A stretch of DNA of 19,634 nt from Planctomycetaceae bacterium (GTDB lineage: Bacteria; Planctomycetota; Phycisphaerae; Phycisphaerales; SM1A02). The translations under genes and the position numbers were made by a program. The stretch's first letter is position 1; each line of letters begins with the position of its first letter. Under the pieces are notes generated by a model that saw only the letters and a list, made by a program, of their open reading frames with translations, was not told where the DNA came from and made no database searches. Shown here one piece after another: positions 6,973-13,125 of the stretch. The DNA is taken from positions 1-19,634 of the forward strand of contig JAIYCA010000068.1 in assembly GCA_027488265.1 (NCBI GenBank), read 5' to 3'.

Positions 6973-7160
6973 GAGATCAGCCGAAACATCGGCAGGAGGC
7001 GCTGTAAGAGTCCACAGACCAGAAGAAATCGCGACGATGGAAGCGCCCGACCGTTCGGCGCGTCTTGCGTGGACGCTTGAGCGGCGACTCTATTCCCGAG
7101 CGCGCGAAAAAGCGCATGACACGACGTGCGACAGGCCCCGCCGCGCACTTCAAGTTTGAC

Positions 7161-7164
7161 GGAG
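7161..7164 (+). promoter_or_regulatory. Ribosome binding site fixing the rhodanese-like start
   Basis: GGAG six bases before the ATG at 7171 selects this start over an in-frame start at 7126. It also makes the protein begin directly with a lipoprotein signal peptide. Confidence 0.6.
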
Positions 7165-7170
7165 ATCTGC

Positions 7171-7680
7171 ATGCACCGAATCAATCCTCTCTTCACGGCG
7201 ATTCTTCTCGCGCTCGCGTTCGTTGTGAACAGCGTTGGCTGCACGCGCTCGACGAGCGACCGAGACTTGGTCTACAAGCGGCCGTTTGAGTTGATTGAGA
7301 TGGCGAATACGCCGGGCGGCGCGTTTGGCGCCGGCGCGCTTCCGAAGGTGCTCTGGCTCGATCCGCGTTCGCCGAAGGCGTTCGCCGAAGGCCACGTGCC
7401 GCAGGCAACGAACATCCCGTTCCCAGACATCGAGCGCACCCACGAAGCGACCTGTCGCGGTTTCGAGATGTATTTCGTCTACGACACCGATTACAACGAC
7501 GTGCTTGCGAAGGCGTCGGCGAAGCGGCTGCTCGAACTTGGATACAAGAACGTCTATTGCATGCTCGGCGGCTTGAAAGCGTGGAAGACCGACGGCAACC
7601 CTGTCGCGACGTCGCCGGAACCCGCGCCAATGCCCGCACCCGCTGGTGGCGCGATGCCTGCAGCAACGCCGGCGAAGTAG
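7171..7680 (+). CDS. Rhodanese-like lipoprotein lacking the catalytic cysteine
   Basis: A 169-residue protein with a short basic N-terminus, a hydrophobic core and a probable lipobox SVGC (Cys24), so it is likely a lipid-anchored envelope protein. Residues 57-145 form a rhodanese domain: VLWLDPRSPKAFAEGHVPQA, then FVYDTDYND, then LGYKNVYCMLGGLKAW. Active rhodaneses have Cys right after the VVY strand. Here it is Asp105 (VYD), so sulfur transfer by the usual mechanism is not expected and a binding or structural role is more likely. The C-terminus is Pro/Ala-rich. It is divergent from the DsbD alpha-like gene, and a shared regulatory region of about 200 bases lies between them. Confidence 0.82.
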   Translation: MHRINPLFTAILLALAFVVNSVGCTRSTSDRDLVYKRPFELIEMANTPGGAFGAGALPKVLWLDPRSPKAFAEGHVPQATNIPFPDIERTHEATCRGFEMYFVYDTDYNDVLAKASAKRLLELGYKNVYCMLGGLKAWKTDGNPVATSPEPAPMPAPAGGAMPAATPAK

Positions 7681-7924
7681 CGCGCGTTACGCGAAAGCGA
7701 GCAAGTTGCGAAGCAGGTTGCGAGCGTTCAAATGCGAGCGCGGAGCAGAGCGAAGCGCGAGAAGATGATCTGGTGCGAGATGCGACGTGTCGTGTGGCAT
7801 CACCTCTGGTGATGGCAAGACGACTGTGTCGAAATGTCGCCTTGTCACCCCAAAGTCGAACCAAAGTCGCTCCAAAGTCGCTCACGTGCCGCTTGCCAGC
7901 ATCCTGTGCGCTCGCGGCTCAAGC

Positions 7925-7952
7925 CACTACCTCTGCTTCGCAGGGGGTAGTG
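7925..7952. repeat. Strong imperfect hairpin in the repeat region
   Basis: CACTACC at 7925-7931 pairs with GGTAGTG at 7946-7952. An inner CTGC/GCAG stem closes a three-base TTC loop. No T-run follows on either strand. Confidence 0.5.
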
Positions 7953-8130
7953 CCACACGATACGACCAGCGACTCCCTCGTCGACTGCTCAAGCTTCGCT
8001 GCGCTCCGCCTTCGACGGCGTCAAGCGTCAAGCAAGCAACGCGCACACGAAAGCGGGCAACGCTCACGCCAAAGCGAGCAAGTTGCGAAGCAGGTTGCGA
8101 GCGCTCAACAAAGCGAGCGAAAGCGGGCAC

Positions 8131-8147
8131 CTGAAGCGAAGCTTCAG
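8131..8147 (-). terminator. Hairpin 3' of atpG, weak terminator candidate
   Basis: CTGAAGC at 8131-8137 pairs with GCTTCAG at 8141-8147 around GAA, 22 bases past the atpG stop. No T-run follows, so termination here is uncertain. Confidence 0.35.
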
Positions 8148-8168
8148 CAGCCCGCCAGTCGCGAGCGC

Positions 8169-9035
8169 TTATTCAAGCGCAGCTGCGCCCGACACGATTT
8201 CGGTGAGTTCCGTGGTGATGCGCGCCTGACGTGCACGGTTGAAGTTGCGACGAATCGTGCGGCCGAGGCCTGCAGCGTTGTCGGTCGCAGCCTTCATCGA
8301 CACCATGCGCATCACGTGCTCCGAAACCGCAGCATCGTTGAACGCTTGGAAGAGCGACACGATCACGGACTTCGGCAAAAGATCGTTCAAGAGTTCCGGT
8401 CCCGATGGGCTGAACTCGTAGTTCGAGCTTGCGCCACCTGACGCAGCCGGCGCCGCGAGCGGCAGCAACTGCATCGATTCCGGCACCTGCTTGGCGTTCG
8501 AAACGAAGCGCATGTAGACCACGTGCACCGCGTCAAACTTTCCAGCAGAGAAATCAGCCATCAAACGCTTCGCAAGCGCTTCCACCTGCGCGAATTGCGG
8601 CTTGTCACCGAAGGTGTGCTTCTCAGCGACGTCGAGCTTCGCGAAGCGGAAGTACGCGACAGCCTTCTTACCGACGGTCTCAAGAACAATGTCCTTGCCT
8701 GCCGCCTTGAGGCCCTTGATCGTCTGCGAGCCCTTGCGGAGCACGTTGCCGTTGTAGGCACCGCAGAGACCGCGGTCAGACGAAATCACAAGCACGAGCT
8801 CACGCTTTGTCGGCGACGCTGGTGCATTCATGAGCGGATGCGAGAATTCATCACCCGCGGCGGCAGCCACCTCGCCCACCAAGCCGCGAATGCGGTCGGT
8901 GTAGGGCCGAGTGGCCTTGGCACGGGCAAGCGCGGCGGTGAATTTCGCCGTCGCGATCATCTGCATGGTCTTGGTGATGCGCTGGATGGTGCGCACCGCG
9001 ATCATGCGCTTCTTGAGCTCACGGATCTGGGCCAT
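8169..9035 (-). CDS. atpG: ATP synthase F1 gamma subunit
   Basis: The central-stalk rotor subunit that couples proton flow through Fo to catalysis in F1. The 288-residue protein starts MAQIRELKKRM, followed by RITKTMQMIATAKF (first long helix). It ends RRNFNRARQARITTELTEIV, the second helix of the stalk coiled coil. VISSDRGLCGAYN is the conserved middle motif. I chose the ATG at 9033-9035 over one at 9083 because the family begins here. Gamma normally lies between atpA and atpD; here neither is adjacent. A metallo-hydrolase gene lies upstream and a repeat region downstream. Either the ATP synthase operon is split in this genome or a second locus exists. Confidence 0.93.
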   Translation of the reverse strand: MAQIRELKKRMIAVRTIQRITKTMQMIATAKFTAALARAKATRPYTDRIRGLVGEVAAAAGDEFSHPLMNAPASPTKRELVLVISSDRGLCGAYNGNVLRKGSQTIKGLKAAGKDIVLETVGKKAVAYFRFAKLDVAEKHTFGDKPQFAQVEALAKRLMADFSAGKFDAVHVVYMRFVSNAKQVPESMQLLPLAAPAASGGASSNYEFSPSGPELLNDLLPKSVIVSLFQAFNDAAVSEHVMRMVSMKAATDNAAGLGRTIRRNFNRARQARITTELTEIVSGAAALE

Positions 9036-9121
9036 AGGGGCGGCGATGATAGCAAAGGCGGGTCGCCTTCGGGGCGAGACCAACCAGGTTCGTTGTGGGA
9101 GCCCCTTCGTTTGGGCCCCGC

Positions 9122-9994
9122 TCAGGCGGAACCCGTGAGAATCATGCCGTCGAACCCAAGTTCCATCGCGGGCGGGAGTTCCGCTTCGAGCGTCGCATGG
9201 CGAATGTCGTGTGTCATATGGACGAAGACCGTCCGCCCTGCTCGCGCTCGTTCTGCGATCGCGATCGCCTCATCAACGGTGAGATGCGTCGGATGCGCCC
9301 GATAGCGCAGCATGTCGAGGACGAGCGTGCGAAGGCCCGCAATCCGTGGCCACGCCGCCGGCGGCATCGCGGAAAGGTCGGTGCAGTAGGCGAGCGGCAG
9401 CGGGCCGGGCTGCACTTCCGCCACGCGCCCTGCGGCGTCCAACGCCTCGATGCGATAGGCGAGCACGGGGAGTCGCCCATGCAGCACCTCGAACGCGGTA
9501 AAGCGCAGACCGTGGCGATCGAAGGACTCCCCCGCCGCAACGGTGCGGACGAAAAGGTCGGCGACGAACGAGTCGTTCACGTTCTCGTGGCGGCGAAAAA
9601 TGTGGCGGTAGACGCGCTCGAGGAAGTCGCGGGTGCGCACATCGGCGAAGACCTCGATCGGCGACTTCATCATCGCGTTGTACCGACGGACATCATCAAG
9701 CCCGAAGGTGTGATCGACGTGATCGTGCGTGAAGAAGATTCCATCCACGCGCTTGAAGCGATGACGAATCGAGTGTTCGCGATGATCGGGACCGCAATCG
9801 ACGAGAAACAGCCGCTCGTGGCCCGCAGCGTCGACGAACGAAATCGCGGCACCCGAACGCGTGCGGCGATCGCGCGGATCATCGGACGTACAGACGCCGC
9901 AATCGCAGCCAATCACGGGCACGCCTGCGGAAGTTCCCGTTCCAAGCAGAAGGAAGCGGACTTCGCGGACGACCGCGTGCGACGACGCGCTCAT
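9122..9994 (-). CDS. PhnP-like metallo-beta-lactamase-fold hydrolase
   Basis: A 290-residue MBL-fold protein. The N-terminus LLGTGTSAGVPVIGC with Cys30, Cys32 and Cys35, then SDDPRDRRTRSG, matches the PhnP subgroup, where such cysteines bind a structural zinc. The metal site THDHVDH at 89-95 is complete, with further His residues in MLRYRAHPTH and HMTHD. E. coli PhnP hydrolyses cyclic ribose phosphates in phosphonate breakdown. No C-P lyase genes are nearby, so the substrate here is open; another cyclic phosphodiester is plausible. Its ATG overlaps the thiamine gene stop (ATGA, 9991-9994), indicating coupled translation. Confidence 0.85.
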   Translation of the reverse strand: MSASSHAVVREVRFLLLGTGTSAGVPVIGCDCGVCTSDDPRDRRTRSGAAISFVDAAGHERLFLVDCGPDHREHSIRHRFKRVDGIFFTHDHVDHTFGLDDVRRYNAMMKSPIEVFADVRTRDFLERVYRHIFRRHENVNDSFVADLFVRTVAAGESFDRHGLRFTAFEVLHGRLPVLAYRIEALDAAGRVAEVQPGPLPLAYCTDLSAMPPAAWPRIAGLRTLVLDMLRYRAHPTHLTVDEAIAIAERARAGRTVFVHMTHDIRHATLEAELPPAMELGFDGMILTGSA

Positions 9995-11181
9995 GCGCGC
10001 GTGCTCCCACTCATGCCCTCACGCGTGCCTTCACGCGCGCCTGCGCGATTTGCACACCCACCACCAGATCGGCATGCGCCGCCGCAACCACCTGATGTCG
10101 CTCCGGCGTTCGTTGCGAAGTCCTTCCCCGCGCAATCGGTCGATGACGCACCTGGGCAGAGTTCGACGCGCATCGCGCGCGCAACTTCGCCCGGCGCGTC
10201 CGCACCGCAAATTGCGCTCGAAACCGCGATGCCGCGACAGCCTGCCTGCGCCAGTGCGGCGATGCGGCCAACGGAAATGCCGCCGATCGCAAGATGCGGA
10301 ACATGCGGAAACTCCGCCAAAAACGCACGTAAGTACGCTTCGCCCGAAGGCGTGAGTTCAGGTTTCAGCGCGCTCGCGTACATCGCGCCAACGCCGCAAA
10401 CGTCGGCACCCGCCGCAACCGCCGCGCGTGCTTCGTCGAGCGAGTGCGTGCTCGCACCGATCAAGAAGCGCGAGCCTGCGATACGACGCGCGGCCGCGAT
10501 CGGCAGATCACTTGTGCCAAGATGCACGCCGTCAGCATCGGCCGCGAGCGCAACGTCGAGTCGATCGTTCACCACAAGTGTCGCGCGCGAACCGATCGCA
10601 TCGCGCACCGCGCGCACGTGCGCGACGAGTTCCGCGGCATCCATTTCTTTCTCGCGAACTTGCACGAGATCAACGCCACCTTCGACCGCTTCACGCGCAA
10701 CATCGCGCCAATCGCGCCGACAAAGCGCGCGCGTCAACAAGAGACACAGCGCAAACTGCCGCGGCCGTGCGCGCGCGACGCGCAACGTGACTTCCGCCGC
10801 CAACGTGTAACTCCGGTAGCGAAGCGACTCTGCCGCGCGGGCCAACGTGCCGTTTCCAAGGGACTTTGCCGCTTCTTCGATGACGCGCAAGGCCTCGGAA
10901 AATCGCCCACCTGCCGCCTGCGCCACCGCGGAAAGATCCGCGCGGGTGTATTCGTTGGCGCCCTCAACCGTCGTACCAACGTCACCCTCAACATCTCGTG
11001 CAGCCGCGAGATCGGCCGCAGGAATGAGCGCAACGGCCGACTGCAGCGCGTGGCGCAGTGCTTTCGCTTCTTCCGCGATTCCTCGGTCGTTCCACGCAAA
11101 CCGTGCGACGTCCTCGAGTGTCCGCAGCGCTTCACGCGCGCGGTTTGCGTTGGCATCGATCATGCGAAGCGCAGCATTCAT
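9991..11181 (-). CDS. thiE: Bifunctional ThiD2-ThiE thiamine phosphate synthase with Cys-rich tail
   Basis: Residues 1 to about 135 form a ThiD2-type domain (RMIDANANRAREALR, RFSEALRVIEEAAKS), a family reported to phosphorylate HMP-phosphate. Residues 143-338 are ThiE, which joins HMP-PP with thiazole phosphate: DLVQVREK, LVVNDRLDVALAADADGVHL, IGASTHS, GVGAMYAS, LAIGGIS and GIAVSSAI. In the GxGP loop Pro is replaced by Ala (GVGA). The last 58 residues (339-396) form a Gly/Ser/Ala-rich tail with five cysteines (342, 350, 366, 370, 376) that ThiE does not need. Such fusions are known in several phyla; the tail is the odd part. It is divergent from the SOD gene. Confidence 0.92.
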   Translation of the reverse strand: MNAALRMIDANANRAREALRTLEDVARFAWNDRGIAEEAKALRHALQSAVALIPAADLAAARDVEGDVGTTVEGANEYTRADLSAVAQAAGGRFSEALRVIEEAAKSLGNGTLARAAESLRYRSYTLAAEVTLRVARARPRQFALCLLLTRALCRRDWRDVAREAVEGGVDLVQVREKEMDAAELVAHVRAVRDAIGSRATLVVNDRLDVALAADADGVHLGTSDLPIAAARRIAGSRFLIGASTHSLDEARAAVAAGADVCGVGAMYASALKPELTPSGEAYLRAFLAEFPHVPHLAIGGISVGRIAALAQAGCRGIAVSSAICGADAPGEVARAMRVELCPGASSTDCAGKDFATNAGATSGGCGGACRSGGGCANRAGAREGTREGMSGSTRA

Positions 11182-11194
11182 CTCGCACAGCGTA

Positions 11195-11216
11195 GCGGAG
11201 CGCGGCTATGCTCCGC
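11195..11216. repeat. Hairpin in the thiE-SOD divergent promoter region
   Basis: GCGGAG at 11195-11200 pairs with CTCCGC at 11211-11216 around ten bases that include TATG. This 56-base space must hold the start signals for both divergent genes. TATGCT (11207-11212) could be a -10 box for the SOD direction, without a clear -35. Confidence 0.25.
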
Positions 11217-11237
11217 GCCCCGAATGCGAGGTGAGCT

Positions 11238-12074
11238 ATGAACGAGCGCGCAAACGATCACCACTCATGCCAACAATCGAGCGGCCAACCAAGCCGCCGC
11301 ACCTTTCTCGGTGTCGTGGCCGCAGGCGCAGCCGCTGCTGCGATTCCCGAGATCTCGCAGGCCGCTCCCGTGAGCGCCGCCTCGCCGACGACGAACACAC
11401 CAACCACTTCCACGCTTTCCGCAAGCACCCTTCAGGAGACGAAGAAAATGCCATTCACCCTTCCGGAACTTCCGTACGCTGAGAACGCCCTTGAGCCGTC
11501 GATCGACGCGCTCACGATGAATATCCATCGCACGAAGCACCACAACGCGTACGTCACAAACCTCAACAAGGCACTCGAAGGCCACCCAGAGCTCGCTTCG
11601 AAGTCGATCGACGACCTCTGCCGCGAAATCGCGACCTTGCCAGAGTCGATCCGCACTGCGGTTCGCAACAACGGCGGCGGTCACTGGAATCACGCGATGT
11701 TCTGGAAGTGGATGGCACCGAAGGGTCAAGGCGGCGCACCGAGCGCGGAACTCGCGGCCGCGATCGACGCGGCCTTTGGTTCGATGGACGGCTTCAAGGA
11801 GAAGTTCGCAGCCGCTGGCGCGGGCCGCTTCGGTTCAGGTTGGGCTTGGCTCTGCAAGATGCCCGACGGCAAGGTCGCGATCTGCTCAACGCCAAATCAA
11901 GACAACCCGCTGATGAAGGGCATTTCGGATTGCACGGGATCGCCGATCCTCGGCTGCGACGTGTGGGAACACGCGTACTACCTCCACTACCAGAATCGCC
12001 GCCCCGACTACTTGAAGGCGTGGTGGGATGTTGTGAACTGGAACGAAGTGAACAAGTGCTTCGCTGCGAAGTAA
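11238..12074 (+). CDS. sodA: Superoxide dismutase (Mn-type), Tat-exported form
   Basis: It converts superoxide to oxygen and hydrogen peroxide. The 278-residue protein begins with a twin-arginine signal, SRRTFLG at 19-25, followed by an Ala-rich core, so the folded metalloprotein should be exported; a Thr/Ser linker follows. The SOD domain starts at MPFTLPELPYAENALEP (71). Metal ligands are His97, His152, Asp241 and His245 (DVWEHAYY). Gly148 and Gln221 (NQD) match the Gly/Gln pair of Mn enzymes rather than the Gln/Ala pair of Fe enzymes. GAGGTG precedes the ATG at 11238. A second, better ribosome site lies before the SOD domain, so a cytosolic form is possible. A terminator follows. Confidence 0.95.
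   Translation: MNERANDHHSCQQSSGQPSRRTFLGVVAAGAAAAAIPEISQAAPVSAASPTTNTPTTSTLSASTLQETKKMPFTLPELPYAENALEPSIDALTMNIHRTKHHNAYVTNLNKALEGHPELASKSIDDLCREIATLPESIRTAVRNNGGGHWNHAMFWKWMAPKGQGGAPSAELAAAIDAAFGSMDGFKEKFAAAGAGRFGSGWAWLCKMPDGKVAICSTPNQDNPLMKGISDCTGSPILGCDVWEHAYYLHYQNRRPDYLKAWWDVVNWNEVNKCFAAK
11434..11450 (+). promoter_or_regulatory. Internal ribosome binding site and start at the SOD domain
   Basis: AGGAG (11434-11438) sits nine bases before an in-frame ATG (11448-11450) that encodes exactly the normal first residue of a cytosolic SOD, giving a product of 208 residues. Confidence 0.6.
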
Positions 12075-12101
12075 TCGCCGCGTGTGCGAATCGTCAAGAA
12101 G

Positions 12102-12131
12102 AAAGCCGCGCGAGCAATCGCGCGGCTTTTT
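12102..12131 (+). terminator. Intrinsic terminator of the SOD gene
   Basis: A 12-bp perfect stem (12102-12113 with 12118-12129) closes a GCAA tetraloop and runs into TTTTT, 27 bases past the SOD stop. The stem begins AAAGCC, so it could also work in reverse for the minus-strand gene that ends at 12193. Confidence 0.9.
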
Positions 12132-12192
12132 GTTGGTGTCACGTATGACGACGCGGCAATTCTGCGCGCGTCGCTTCATCGAGCGCCGCGGC

Positions 12193-12963
12193 TCAATCCG
12201 CCGGCATGATGCCGTCGACGAGCTTCTCGAAGTCGGCGCGATTCGCCTCGACGGTTTCAGTTGGACCCACGAGCCGGAAGAAGACGTTGCGACCTTCCGC
12301 TTGCACGATCGCTGCGAGTTGCAGGAAGTCGCGCTTCGGCGCGGGCGCGCCCATCGCGAGATAATCACCCGCGAGTTCGATCAGTTCGACCTTGAGAGGC
12401 CCGACAGTTTTCGCAGAACGCTTCGCCTCCGGCGGACGGTCGCCCGCGCGGAATTGATTGCGCCACCGTTCGATGTTTGCATCGAGTGGTCCGCCGTCGC
12501 CGTCGACGAACACACTCACGATCAACTCGGCTTGCTTCGTCGAATCGCCCGCACCGGGCACCGAGTACTGCAGCGTTCGGAACTGCATCGACGGCTTCGT
12601 CCAAACCCATGTGGAAGGCTTCGGCGCGCGCAAACCCGCAACTTCAAGCGCGGTCGGATCGTCTGCGCTTGTTGAAGTGCGCCACTTCGATTGATCGACT
12701 TTGGGGCCGTCTGTCTTCGGACGCGGCGCGAACGCCTGCGAGGAAGTCGGGCCGGTCTTCGGATCTGAAGACGCGGTTGCCGTCGTGGAGGCATCGGTTG
12801 CCGCAGGCGCGCTCGGTGAAGACGACGCAGCGGTTGACTCGACTGGCGCCGGCGGGCGCGGCTTGGGCGACTGGCCACATCCAGCGAGTGCGACCAATGC
12901 GAGAGGTGCGATGAGCGACGAAAGCATGCGCGGAGCGCGCGAGTTCGAGAGAGAAGATTGCAT
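12193..12963 (-). CDS. Lipoprotein of unknown function
   Basis: I do not recognise a family. The 256-residue protein has a signal peptide ending in a clear lipobox (LVALAGC), so it should be lipid-anchored. A low-complexity Ser/Thr/Ala/Pro region follows to about residue 90. The rest is a folded-looking domain of about 150 residues (VWTKPSMQFRTLQYSVPG, VFVDGDGGPLDANIERW, RLVGPTETVEANRADFEKLV). The Trp/acidic pattern and the final helix suggest an extracellular beta-rich domain. I chose the ATG at 12961-12963 because everything upstream in frame lacks a signal peptide. It is divergent from the amidohydrolase and convergent with the SOD gene. Confidence 0.8.
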   Translation of the reverse strand: MQSSLSNSRAPRMLSSLIAPLALVALAGCGQSPKPRPPAPVESTAASSSPSAPAATDASTTATASSDPKTGPTSSQAFAPRPKTDGPKVDQSKWRTSTSADDPTALEVAGLRAPKPSTWVWTKPSMQFRTLQYSVPGAGDSTKQAELIVSVFVDGDGGPLDANIERWRNQFRAGDRPPEAKRSAKTVGPLKVELIELAGDYLAMGAPAPKRDFLQLAAIVQAEGRNVFFRLVGPTETVEANRADFEKLVDGIMPAD

Positions 12964-13080
12964 GGTGTTCACCAAAATCGGAGTGTCGTTCCGAGTGTCA
13001 TTTTCCGTGTGCGCAAACCCGGCGCGAAGAGTCCGTGCGACGCGCGGCGCGGGCTCGTAGCATACGCCCTTCTCACGAAC

Positions 13081-13119
13081 GAGCCGCACGCACGAGCCGC
13101 ACGCACGAGCCGCACGCAC
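13081..13119. repeat. Three perfect tandem copies of GAGCCGCACGCAC
   Basis: Units start at 13081, 13094 and 13107. The array ends seven bases before the amidohydrolase ATG and lies in the divergent region between it and the lipoprotein gene, where it takes the place of any Shine-Dalgarno sequence. Confidence 0.8.
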
Positions 13120-13125
13120 GAGACC

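Larger units (their letters stand above)
7681..8168. repeat. Repeat-rich region of 488 bases without a gene
   Basis: No convincing gene is present; short open frames here have no ribosome sites or family resemblance. A 33-base perfect direct repeat occurs at 7694-7726 and 8071-8103. The motif AAAGCGRGC recurs at 7694, 8049, 8071, 8110 and 8119. CCAAAGTCG occurs three times with an 11-base spacing (7850, 7861, 7872). Inverted repeats are at 7798-7814, 7925-7952 and 8131-8147. It lies between convergent genes (rhodanese-like and atpG), so it could hold 3'-end structures for both. Confidence 0.7.

Noticed and set aside
7787..8134. A 115-residue plus-strand frame in the repeat region
   Set aside because: No ribosome site, low-complexity Arg/Ser/Ala composition, and its end is made from the repeated DNA itself.
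9095..10810. A 571-residue plus-strand open frame over the metallo-hydrolase and thiE
   Set aside because: It spans two well-supported genes on the other strand and has no recognisable domain.
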